From Styela clava (taxonomy: Eukaryota; Chordata; Ascidiacea; Stolidobranchia; Styelidae): 64,000 bases of DNA. The position numbers and the translations under genes are program-made. Shown here in pieces: positions 19,979 through 31,403 of the stretch. The DNA lies in the NCBI RefSeq assembly GCF_964204865.1, contig NC_135263.1, forward strand, positions 10,275,426 to 10,339,425, read 5' to 3'. Position 1 is the first letter of the stretch. Every line of letters starts with the position of its first letter. Below the pieces are notes generated by a model. It ran no database searches. It saw nothing but the letters and a program-made list of their open reading frames with translations, and had not been told where the DNA came from.

Positions 19979-22883
19979 TTAGTTTTTCTTTATAAATTTC
20001 ATCTCTGTAAATTTAAGCGATATAAAGTAGCTACTTTTCCATTGGTACCAAAATGTTCCATGATAGTTTCCCGAATAGGACTCCTGCTTATAGTAAATCC
20101 CATTCAGATTCGAGTAAGAGCATTGATTGTACCACCAAGCTCCTTGGTTATATTGAGATGCACAATTTTGAGACCACGGGTCATGATCAGCATCCTTTGT
20201 TGTGAACTGCTGATTGTTGTGCCAAGTTAAAGAATCTCCAGCATTTCCTGAATAACCACTGATAGTAAGTCTGTAGTTGTCAGAAGCAGGTGCTATACCA
20301 AACGTGCTAAAAAAATTATAATTAAACTAGGTGTAGTTTCACGCGGAGACTTGATAAATAGCGTATAGCCTCGATTAGGAGATAGTGAGGATTATTTATT
20401 TAACGGCGATTTTAACCTTAGAAATTATAAAAAAAAATTCTGTTATTAACAGGCGATGAGAATCTCCAAATATTTGCATTTTGTGGGTGGGTCAAAAATG
20501 TAACAACAAATTCCCAAATTTGTTTGACATGCTACTGGACAACTAGAGTATTGATATTGTCAAAACAATGTATTGCATCCGTTGTTGATTACTGTCTTTT
20601 CAAGAGCATTTCTTCAGATAAATGATTTATTTTGTAAACCACCAGCAATACAACAGCATTTTTCACTTCAGAAAAAAAAAACATTTAGTGAAATAAAAGG
20701 GATTTGTTGAAAGTTGGATATACAGTACATTGGTTCAATACAATTAAACTTGCTGAATTGGTCACCAGCACACATAAGGTATAATTGTTGTGGTAGCAAA
20801 CGTTAAATTTGGAATTCTAATGATCCACCTCGTGTTATTCGAGTATATGTTCAAAGTCACTACATTGAAGCGTTATTGACACTATTATCTCGGTAAGTCT
20901 TAATTCTTGATCGGAATTAAAGCTTTTTTAATAATCCTATGCAAACTCACAGTCCATCCTTCGCCATCCGCTGTGAGATCGCAGTAGACTTCTATTTGCT
21001 TATTTTTATTTGGAGATATATCAAATACGCCTCCAGTAATTTTCCAAATCTTGGAATTTTTTCTGTCAACATCTTGGCAGCTCTTAGGATCTGTGAAACA
21101 ATTTATATCACAACTGTGTAGTCAACTTCAACAATATTATTGCAATATTGTTTATTAAAAAGCAAACACCTCAAATGATATAATTCCACGTATCGAGGGT
21201 TGACACTTTCGAATACAAAATTTGCAGCACTTACTAAATTTATCGCAATAAACGTAAGTACTCTCAGCAATTGAGTCTGGCTTGATTAGATAATATCCTG
21301 GTATAGGTGACTCTATTTGTTCGCCAATTTCCAAGCATTTGGATACAGCTGTAATGAAACTTTGTAGAATTACTGCATGGAAGAGGCTAAGTTAAAGCTT
21401 AAGAGGGTAAACACAGAAATCAAAACAAAAAGCGTTCCTATACAGTAAACAAGTTTATTTCAACGAAAAAAGTCATCAAAAGATCTTTCGCTTCAGATTA
21501 AAAAGATTGCTTATTATAATTATTAATAAAGTGATCAAATAATTGAAAATGTTTATCATCACTGGAAGCTATTGTATCATGATGACTTTGGAATCATGCC
21601 TAGGACAAAATTTACTTTAGGTGTTGTGATGGTTCCCAGTATTGTATTTGTGTGAATATGCGGCGGTGCCTCTGAAATGGTTTGGCCATGCTACTATGAA
21701 TCTGTAATGTGAACCAAAAATTTGAAGTTTCTTGAGATTTTTCAGGAAGAAACTAAAAACCAACGTTAAAAGTATAGGTGTAATCAAACCTCGAAATTCA
21801 AAATCGCAGTATGTATATTCTGGTGTTGCAGAGTCGTTTACTCTAAGCAAGTAATATCCGGAAGATGAAACCTCATGAAGATCCATCAAGTCTTTGCAGC
21901 TTGTTGCACCTAATCGACAACACGATCCGGTTATCAGCACAGTTTATTTTTTATCCTTTTGAATTCACACAATATATATGGATCGTTCAAAATGAAAAAA
22001 ATGAATTAGATTTCAGTGTAAAAATGCGAAACTAAATAATTGGTAAGTGAACAACTTGAACACCGTGATATGTTAGCGGTATCTTAGACGTAGGGAAACA
22101 TTACGAAAAATTTAATAGGTGACGCTGCTTGCTAGTTTGTCTGCTGCTCACTGGTTTATTGCGTCTCTCATCACACTGGAATGCATTTTCATTTTTAAAA
22201 TTTTTCTCAATCATGTTTTTACAATGTGTACTTTCGGCATGTGAGAATATAAATTACAGACTGACTAATATGTATCTGGGATCAAAGGCAAATTCATAGA
22301 GCGATAATCGCTTACCCAAAATTCCGAGAATTTTTGTGGTTATTTCTGTTACATTTACACTCGTTCCTTTGACACCTTTCAACCCTTGATCGCCCTAGAA
22401 AAACATTTGACAGGCTCATTGTTCAGCTTAATTTTAATTTTTTGAGTTTATACTACATACTACGTATACATTGCTGAATGGACTTGATCAAGTAGTTACT
22501 AATTTAAAGAGAAAATATATTTCAGTTAGTCGCGTATAATCAATTATATATCATGAATTAAGTAACGCACAGTTTCCGTATTGCTATAAATTTTGTTTGC
22601 ACTGGTTATAACTAGAATAGCTTACTTTTTCTCCTCGTGGTCCAACCGGTCCAGTTAGTCCTATTTGCCCTCGTTTTCCAGGACTTCCGGGTGGTCCACG
22701 AACTGGATCGACAGAACTATCTGCATCACCGGCGAAATTCAAATTTACCACGTTACACGTTTCACCTTTTGTAGAGGGAATTTGAAAACTTTTGGATATT
22801 TGTGCATATCCTTGGTTTCCAATAGCAATGGAAACGATTGCAAAAACGTTGGAAAAATATACGTAGATCGAAACATTCTTCAA
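19979..22883 (-). CDS. Secreted collagen plus fibrinogen-domain protein (ficolin-like), central exon not found
   Basis: Six minus-strand exons: 22883-22626, 22394-22316, 21909-21790, 21348-21235, 21090-20951 and 20306-19979. Exon 1 starts with a hydrophobic signal-peptide-like segment, then a Cys, then Gly-X-Y repeats (GPPGSPGKRGQIGLTGP); exon 2 continues them (GDQGLKGVKG). Exons 3, 4 and 5 each encode a similar C...G-Y/V...Y-C-D unit (SCKDLM...GYYLLR...YCD; KCLEI...GYYLIK...YCD; SCQDV...GVFDIS...VYCDLTADGEGWT). The last exon is an unmistakable fibrinogen C-terminal half (YRLTISGYSGNAGDSL, NCASQYNQGAWWYNQC, SNLNG, LKFTEMKF, stop). Phases agree until exon 5, which ends in phase 0, whereas the last exon needs phase 2. 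An exon for the middle of the domain is therefore missing from the roughly 640-nt intron. The likely role is an extracellular pattern-recognition lectin. Confidence 0.8.
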
Positions 22884-24193
22884 TCAGAAATGTACTCTTT
22901 ACTTTATTGGTTAGGCAATACGTGAACTAACTGTGGATTCTCTATGAAAATAATTTGGAACGCGGTTACATTATATTTCATATTATCAAGGGTTTATAAA
23001 TGTGACTCAACATGTTTTTGCCTTCCCTGGATCATATTTACTTATTTTTCCCAAGGATTCGTAGTTTGAGGTTACTCTTTAATAAGTACAATATTTTTGA
23101 GGATTATGCCCACTTACTAAACTACTGCTGATTGCAAAATTCGTACATCATATTCAGGTCTATCGGATTCTAGAACTGAAAATGAGCCATGACTACGTTT
23201 AACACATACTCCTCCTTTTTGTCATCTACTACAACAAAAATGATATTGACAGTGTAATATTTCTAAGTAAGCTTAACTTTAAACAGATACCAGCTTCGGC
23301 TAAAGGTAAGATTTGTCCAGATTTCTATAGCCTATTTGTATATATAAAATATTTTACTGGTCCAGGATATATCATCTTTGTTAACTGGACAGCTCTTATT
23401 CTCAATCTAGCTTGTCGTAATTGATAGGTTGTTGACAATAAAATGAAGGACCAATCCTAGGGCAAGGTTCTTTATATGTAATATTAAATATGAAATTGAA
23501 AGAAAATTAGGATTAATACAGACTGCATTCATTACCTCATTTTGTTGACGGATTCCAGAGATGTTGACTTGACTGGAACATGTGTCAAAATGTTTTCGAC
23601 ATTGGTTCGTGATTAAGTGTTTTAAGAAAGTCGATATTCATTCGATAAACATGGTAGTTGAACAACATTTAAACTATGTCCTGTTCCATTTTGCCTAATA
23701 TAACATGATAGATATTTGGTGTTAGTTTTTGATTACATTCTGTCAAAGAATTTGATAACATGACTTACGCAATGTAATTTCGATGAAACTTGCGGAATGA
23801 AAGCGCGCTGTTTTGCACATTGCAAATATATATATATAACACGAACTGCTGCAAACATGATAGCCTATCTTGCTAAGTAACAAGTTTAAAAGATGTTCAT
23901 TTGTGTGCAGGGCATGGGCCCACATCTTCCAGTTTGATTCTAAGTAAATCACTAACATATATATATATAATACGCCTAATAGTAGAGATTTGGAGTCAAG
24001 GCCATTACAAAAACAACGCGAAACTGCCACAAAATGCGCAGTTTTTAATTTCGATGACGTCATCACAAAAGCAAAATTCCTATAGAGCCCCAAAAAATTT
24101 TCAAACCAAATAAAAGTAGCCTATTAGCCTTTTATCGACAACAACAATCTTCGACTATGGAAAATTTTAAAACAATTGGTCCGGTATAGGAAG
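22884..24193. other. Gene-free stretch upstream of the fibrinogen-domain gene
   Basis: This would contain the promoter of the minus-strand gene, but I cannot place a TATA box or start site. No repeat family was recognised apart from short TA runs near 23825 and 23958. Confidence 0.4.
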
Positions 24194-24556
24194 CAGTGGT
24201 TCTCAAACTTTTTTTGCTCGCGGCGCACTGAGCAGTTGAAAAGTTTTTGCGGCACACTCGTAAAAAAAATAAAATTAGCTTTGAATAAATTTATACTGCA
24301 AATGTTAATGCGATGTGTGTGCCTGTTTTGACTAACAATTGAAACGTGGTTCCGTCGCTCCATTTTTCCGCTTTCAATTTCAGTCATAGCAGAAAATCCA
24401 TGTTCACAGAGCCATGAAGATGCAAATGGCCAGATTATTTTGATGGCTTATGTATCTGCATGCATAAATATGTGTAATACAAATACAGTAGCTTATTTTA
24501 TAATTATTCAGAAAGCTTTGCGAGATGTGCCATGGCACACAGTTTGAAAAACGCTT
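24194..24556. mobile_element. hAT-type nonautonomous element
   Basis: It starts CAGTGGTTCTCAAACTTTTT followed by GCTCGCGGCGCACTGAGCAG. Near 24535-24556 the inverse-type end CACACAGTTTGAAAAACGCT is found. These are typical hAT termini, related in style to 16431-16872. I found no clear target duplication, so the right boundary is uncertain. Confidence 0.6.
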
Positions 24557-26754
24557 ATTTAAAGAGAACGGCGATTTCACACAAACAACAAGAAAGAGAA
24601 GAATATAAACAACAACAATATAATACCACAACAATCTATAGGTCCACTTCGAGTCCAGTAAATTATCTGTACTAGATAATTCTGCCCGCAGAATAAAAAA
24701 AAAACGAATTCCATAACAGTTTCTATTTTGTCCATTACGGGTATTTCAGAAGTTGTTGTGAACAAATAGTTATTGTAAGCTTTCTTGGTAGAGCTTATTT
24801 TTTAATAAAACTTTATAAAAACGAATTAACCATAATGAATACGAATATCTGCAAGCAGTGCAACTTGGGCCTATTTATAAGTGTTCGATTGAACCCACAA
24901 CCGCCGCACAATGGCGCTCGCGTGCCTCTGATGTTGGTTATTAGCAGGTAAATTACCGCTCTACAAAATTTGGTATAGGCAGTATTGAGAGAATGAGGGA
25001 GATAGAGATATTTTTGATGAGTTTTGAGGGCTCGCAACTGTGACGTGTCATCAAATGTGCACTTACGTTCAGATACATAACGGATAGCCAAAACACACCT
25101 CATAAATCATTCTCTAAATTGTGAGCGTGAGTTGCTTTTAAAATTATCCATTTTTAATTTATATGCGGTCAGCGAGAGATCGTTTGCCTCACATATCAAC
25201 TTAGTACAACTATCCCGATCGATAACGCCATAATTAATGCGCTTGATTTACATATAATCATTTTAAAACAAACGAGTTTCTTCCATGAAAATATTTATTA
25301 TTGATAAACAGAAATTGTATAATATTCGACAAGAGTAACCATTGATAGCTTGGAGGTATACCTTTTCTGAAATCTGCTTCTGTTTTTGTTTAAAACTTAT
25401 TATTATGTTATCTGTCTTGACTTCCTACCCATTGAACCTGTAACTCTCCCTTACTGACCTTTCTACTGAGACTAGTCACGTAGGGTGGTCCAAGGTTGTC
25501 GACCTCGCGGGGCACAATAGTGCCTAGAATGGGTAAACAGTGCAATACAAAACAAGCACTTCAAATGTACAAACACATTGATCATTATTTGTCATTCATC
25601 AAGCTGAAACGTGCAAAAACCACCAAAAAAACTCACTAAATCGTGCAAAAATCTCACTATATATACACTTAGTGTAAGAGTTCAAACTTTTCATAACGAA
25701 AAAAATTTAGATTGTCACCGACACAACTTGCAGACATATTAAGCGGGCATTATGGTATGGTATCCCATATCCAGTCAAAAAATCTGTTTGAATTGGTCAG
25801 CTTTCTTTTTAAACTCATGTTTACAAAATAACTTGCTAATAACTGCAGATTGATTGATTACCGAATTTTACCAAATTTGGGGGATACAGGAGGATAATTA
25901 CTAAATTTTTGTAATACTGTTTAGGGCTTTAGGCTGGTTGCAAAAAAGATCCGGCAGAAATTATATTCACTTAACATGCATAGCAAACCTAGGCTAATAG
26001 ATTCTTTATTAGATTTTTAGTTTTCTATGAAGCCTATTTTATTAGCATGTATTCCCGACCAAAAAATTGGAAAGCCAGATAACAGTTTAGACTACCCAAG
26101 TACAACTTCGCTGGCTGTATTTATTTTGTTGGCTAGCTGTACACATAGTGCGTAGGCCTACTAGTAAATGGCAAAAAGTAATTGGATATCACAAGTGGAC
26201 GTTAATAAATGGCATATACACAGCATAAAACATTAAGTCAGCTCAAAATGTTTCTAGATTTTAGCTCACAAGGGTTATATATACATTTCAGATATTAATA
26301 TCATTTTTTATCATCTGTCAGAGCAACCTATACAATTTAATATTTATATTTTACTGAACAATTTATATTTCATTCCACTATGCAAAGTTTTCAAATGTTA
26401 CAGCGTGAAGACGTATTTGAAGATTTTTGTCTGTAAGTCAAGTTCTTATTTTGATTTTAGAACCTGTAAAGTCCGTTTTAGTCTCCTGTGGCGAGTTTTT
26501 GTAAAATTAAAGTACTAATCTTACTCAAATCGGAATACACGTTGAAGACACGGAATTGATGCAAAAAACAGTTATTTGTGTATTTTGTCAAATTCAATCG
26601 CCCTTGTATAGTAGTATTATCTGTCAGGGTGGATTTACTGAAAAAAAAATTGTTTAACAACCAAATTATACAAATCGTGGTTTATTTATCCGAATTTGAG
26701 AAATTTGTCGTGAATCGGTTCCATCTTCTTGTGTATCTTCATATCTTCTCACTT
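24557..26754. other. Gene-free AT-rich stretch
   Basis: I see no exon, RNA gene or repeat with clear boundaries. Confidence 0.4.
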
Positions 26755-26760
26755 TTTATT
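26755..26760 (-). promoter_or_regulatory. Possible polyadenylation signal AATAAA
   Basis: TTTATT on the plus strand reads AATAAA on the minus strand, only 9 nt beyond the stop at 26770. Another lies at 26681-26686, a more usual distance. Which one is used cannot be told. Confidence 0.35.
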
Positions 26761-26769
26761 TTGGATTAT

Positions 26770-28449
26770 TCAAATTGACATCAAGTATGACTTTACCATC
26801 CTGAAGATTCCGATACATCCAGAAATAAGGCATATCCAGGCAGATATCCAGCCAAAGACATAACTGTAACCCCAACTGACTCGAGTCGGTTGCACGTAAT
26901 CACTATATAGACCAGTGTAACTTGACATTCCAGTGATCATAAACAAACCTATATAAAAAAAATAGAAAAAAGATAAATGTCAAAGCTGTAAAATTTTGAA
27001 AATAGAATTATTGGACACGAGGTGTACATATGGATCGTTTTGTTATTATGTTTTAGTTATTATTAGAATTCTTTTTCGCATTCATGTACTTGTTGTTATG
27101 AAAAAAATTCCAAGGCGGAAGCGCATGCGCATCGTTTAGGAAAACCAAGCTCAAGGTTCTCATTTCGGAATAAATACAATTAATATTGAAATTTCATTGC
27201 TGAAGATTTGTGGTTTATATAATACCAGACAAAAAAAGTTGCCTTCGTTTGATATAAGGGAAGTTATACACACTGGCCTCCCAAATCAGGGATCGTGACC
27301 TCGAACAAGGTCTGCGTGATAATTAGGTGGGGACACAAACAGGTAGTGGGGATGGTGGAGTCGCTCAGGCAATATAAAGGATGGATGTGGAAAAACATCT
27401 TATATTTAACAAACCATGTAGAATTTATTTGTTTGTACCATTGCTTATCGTGGCATCACATTTTGATTTTTTGCAAAGAAATTGCTTGTTGATGATTTGC
27501 ACATAAATTCAGTAAAAAAAAGTATTTTCAAAAGCGTCTCATCTACGAGTGACGACTGCCTATAATGACCAAATGGGGGAAACATAATAAGTTTTAAAAT
27601 AAAACTTGTATCTTACCTGCAATGATTCCAAGAAACCCTCCCATTATTTTGAAATCCTTTCTATTTTCTTTTAAATTTCTTAGGGAACAAACGATGGCTG
27701 CAATTAGGATGGCGCCACCAGTGCAAAGAAACGACAGAGCTAACTTATCTGCTGTCCATATGGTAACTGAAAATATTATATACATATATAACCTTCTATT
27801 AATGCTCTTCTGGATCACAAAATAGGTTTATTTTATGAAATTACAAAATATAATTTTTGTTATAAGTTAATATGTGCTATAAGCTATATCCAAGATATTT
27901 TTGAATTGTTTTCACAATGGTTTTATTCGTAACTCGGCCGTTACGTTGAGCATGGTTGAATGCCGAGAAAACTTTTTGCGCGAAAAACTTTTCTGGCCAC
28001 GTGTCTCACTTTATATGCCCAATCCAACAATTGCTTTGAGTTTTATATTTATGTAATCCAGAATATATCATAAAATTCTATTTACTTACAAATATCATGG
28101 CCAAAATGAGCTCTTCGCACAAAATGTTTTCTCACTAAATCACTTCTACCTTTCAGCATTGAGCCATTCGCGCTTTCAATTTTAGCGTCTTATTTCATAT
28201 TGTTAATACATGTTTCTATCTCTTGTAATTCGACTTAAAAAGAAATACACTTGCGATATACAGTTATTTATAAGTAGTACATTCGAAGTTTAATTTACCT
28301 TTCCCAGCGTGTCCATCATTAACACCATAAAACAATCCTCTTGCAAAAGCATCTTGAACATATATCCATCCTGGAGTTACCACTGCTAAAATATCGAAAA
28401 CAAGACCAATGCATAGACCACTGAGACTTATTTTATGGAAGTTTCCCAT
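26770..28449 (-). CDS. Claudin/PMP22-like four-TM protein
   Basis: Three minus-strand exons: 28449-28299, 27766-27617 and 26948-26770, all with GT-AG borders and both introns in phase 1, giving about 159 residues. Exon 1 begins MGNFHKISLSGL and carries TM1, then TPGWIY and RGLF in the first loop. Exon 2 has TM2 (LSFLCTGGAILIAAIVC) and the start of TM3, but lacks the GDAEKV block of its relatives. Exon 3 has GLFMITGMSSYTGLY, a loop, then WGYSYVFGW and TM4, with a longer charged tail ending MSI. Exon 2 is 150 nt against 153 nt in relatives, an in-frame one-codon difference. The reading frame is intact. The protein is a predicted plasma-membrane four-helix protein; a junction or channel-partner role is inferred from the superfamily only. 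Confidence 0.85.
27010..27115 (+). repeat. GGACACG dispersed repeat, copy 1
   Basis: It starts ATTGGACACGAGGTGTACAT, then ATGGATCGTTTTGTTATTATG. Related copies are at 37760-38005, 50135-50490 and 58465-58690. It lies in the second intron of the minus-strand four-TM gene. Confidence 0.6.
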
Positions 28450-30183
28450 TGAAAGTTCTTATGTTCGGAAATAAATCAAACAACAGACTGGAAAAGAGAA
28501 GTCAATATGATGACTTTATTTTGAATAAAAATGTGTGGAATTCCCAATAAAACAAATAGCCTCAATAAAAAACAAAGACAAAGAACGTAGATTTAAAGAA
28601 TGAAAAGTCACCGAAAAATAAGATATTCAATAATTTTACAACCTTTCCAAATAAAGAAAACCTTCGTAAAAACAACTCTGCTGATATTGCATGCCGTACA
28701 GCCGTACAGTTGACAGCCTTGCCTATGTTAAAACCCCGATCCTTTAGGTCTATATAAAGCTTAGAAAACCACCTAAAATTCAGGATAATATTGCTGATTG
28801 AATCGTTCACTGATATCTAAGTTTAGTATCTGATATTATCGCTACCATTCTAATCCAAATCTCACTGTATTGTTCTCTAGTTTAATAAACAAACATCTCG
28901 GTATAACTTTGGCTGATGTTTACACTTTAGTAGAATTCACTATTTCACAATTCACAACTCAGTTATTATTGCTCGCTATTTTTAGAGATTAATATCACCA
29001 AAGACCAAGAAAATTACACTTTACAGTTAGTTATATATTAACCAGTACGTGTGGATTTTTTGTTTCATTTGTATAAATTAATTCCGAAGATTATGCGCCT
29101 TGTATAAAGTATATATCAATATAGAACGATGTAGTACTCGTACTCAAATATTTGATGTTTCCTAATCAGACTGCCAGTCAGACCGAGATACTAATATCGA
29201 GTAAATACTTAAATACCCAAGTGAGTTTGTATCACAAAATTTATGTTGAACGACTTCTGCCAAATACTATCTTCAGAATTATCAAGGTGATAGTAGTATA
29301 TGAAGTAGACTACGTTGCGAATTGAAACGGCATTCACAGTGCGCTAAATTGGCGCTCATACGCTGCTGAACTAGTTTGTAAAAGAATTTGTCCAACGCGT
29401 GAACACGCTTATTTGCTCAGTAATAAAGGTTTCTCACAGTTGAGTGAAGTCCCAACTATAATACCAGTCAACACGATTGCCACGTAGTGTGGCCACACTG
29501 ACAAACTTTAAATCTTTTACAAATCTCATCAACGCCAAAACCAGACGTGTGTTTGCTGAACTTGTTTAGCAAGTTCGGGGGTCGGAGTTGCCGGTACCAA
29601 CAAGGACGCGGAAAGTCATGTCCATCAGCCCCAAAATTGTAGCAGACCAATGTAATAAAATACTTATTGAAAAACACGACTAGGACATCAAAAAGACAGA
29701 CAGTGACATGCAAACAATTTCGCCTTAAACTGTCGTCAACTCGAATACCTTTGGATGCTTTCTGACATATTTGAAGTCAATATATCTGCACTAATATGCT
29801 ACGTACCTCATATTTTAAGTATTTCTATTATTAAAGCAAATACAAAAATGATAACCAACAAATATATGTTTCACTGAGGTACCGCACACTTTTCTGATTC
29901 CTAGATTCTTTCAACGTTTACTCCAGGTCTAGGACTTGCAGGCGTATAAAACAAACGTGAAACTGAAAGTCCTTTGATCCTCGTGGGCATATACTTGAGC
30001 ATTGATCTCTTTGTCAATGAATAAAACGTTACAAACGTTATATAAATGTACAAAAACATGTTAAAGGATATCAAGTTTAATATAAATTTGATGTTTCAAG
30101 TTGATTTCTTCTGTAAATCACAAATAAGGCTTTCAAAAAGTAGGCGGATAAAAATTCAATTTTTGCCTTGCTGTGTCTTTCAT
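28450..30183. other. Gene-free stretch between two minus-strand four-TM genes
   Basis: I recognise no exon. The segment at 29560-29640 is more GC-rich but has no supported coding content. Confidence 0.4.
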
Positions 30184-31376
30184 TTAAACCATAAGTCCAA
30201 GTATTCCGGAGAGTATGCAGACGCACATAGATGTCCATCCTAGTGCAAAACTATATCCCCAGTCTACTCTGGCAGATTCCACTGAATCGGCTTGTATTCC
30301 TGTATAGCAGGCCATCCCAGTCATTATAAAAACACCTGCATAAAGATAAAAATGAGTAATTCATTTCTACAAATTAGGTTTATTTTTCATATTCAATACA
30401 AAGAAAAGGTAAACAAATAATAGGGTCTAATTAAAAAGTAAACCACGATCTATCGTCCTAACACATGAATGCCCGAGAAAAAAAAAACTCCATTTCAGAC
30501 TTTATTGGTTAAGTTGCTTGTTCGTATGGAGCTCCGACACAAAAAAAAAAATTATAGATATCCTGAACATCAAGTATCTAATTTTATTATCTATCTATCA
30601 ATAGCTTTGAGCTATCATATTGCAGGGTTTAAAAATAACATTTAAACTTTTCAATGTAAGTTATACTAACCGGCCAATAGCGCCAGCAGTGCTCCAACTC
30701 TTCCTCGTTTTTTATCGTTTTTATCGAAAGCACTCATTCCTGAAGCCACGATTCCACATAATATGATGATATCTGCCATGATTAGAAATGCCATTGCTAC
30801 TTTTTCTGCATCTCCTTTCAGAACTAGAAAAAAGACTCATCATTGAGATTAAAGTTTTATATAGAATATTTTGGAACTTTTATAAATTAATAAATATTTT
30901 GTTTTTAATATTTGCCTCAACCGTTTATATAAATTAGATATTTCTGGACACTGCTAATTTGTTATTGCTATCGGCAAAAAAATTAACAATATTCCGTTTA
31001 TTTATATTCAAATTTTCCCTGGATTCCGCCCAATTGTTTTACTCCAGAGTTTGCAAATTTTTATTAATTGCCTCTGTATTTGATTTTTTTCCGTTTTGAT
31101 GTCGCATTTTTACTGAGGATGTAGCATTCGAATATTCTGTATTATGTCTTTTTCTATTGATCTCGATTTAGGCATAAATTTTGTTATTTTCGTACTTTCT
31201 TGTTTTTGTCCCTCCGAGTTGATAGAATAAAATAATCCTTTAGAATATCCAGATATTTTATTTGTTGATGGAATTGTGCTATCGTAATAGATCCATCCGG
31301 GTGTAGAAATTGAAATGATCGATAATATCAATGCAAATATCAACCCACCGCCACAAATAACTTGTTCATTGGTCAT
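30184..31376 (-). CDS. Claudin/PMP22-like four-TM protein
   Basis: Three minus-strand exons: 31376-31196, 30823-30671 and 30335-30184, both introns in phase 1, about 161 residues. An upstream in-frame Met exists at 31403. I chose 31376 because it sits eight residues before GGGL, exactly as in the other members. Exon 1 carries TM1 (GGGLIFALILSIISIS), TPGWIY and, after an insertion of about ten residues, KGLF. Exon 2 has KGDAEKVAMAF and TM2. Exon 3 has GVFIMTGMACYTG, WGYSFALGW and TM4 ending LMV. The second intron begins GTTAGT, a weaker but acceptable donor. The frame is intact throughout. The role is as for the paralogues: a small tetraspan membrane protein of unknown partner. Confidence 0.85.
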
Positions 31377-31403
31377 ATTATCTGCTCCACTTTTCAATAC
31401 CAA

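Noticed and set aside
19931-20230. 99-codon plus-strand frame
   Set aside because: It is the antisense shadow of the last exon of the fibrinogen-domain gene, which has clear family motifs on the minus strand.
23743-24093. 116-codon minus-strand open frame
   Set aside because: It has low-complexity composition, crosses TA repeats and has no homology I recognise.
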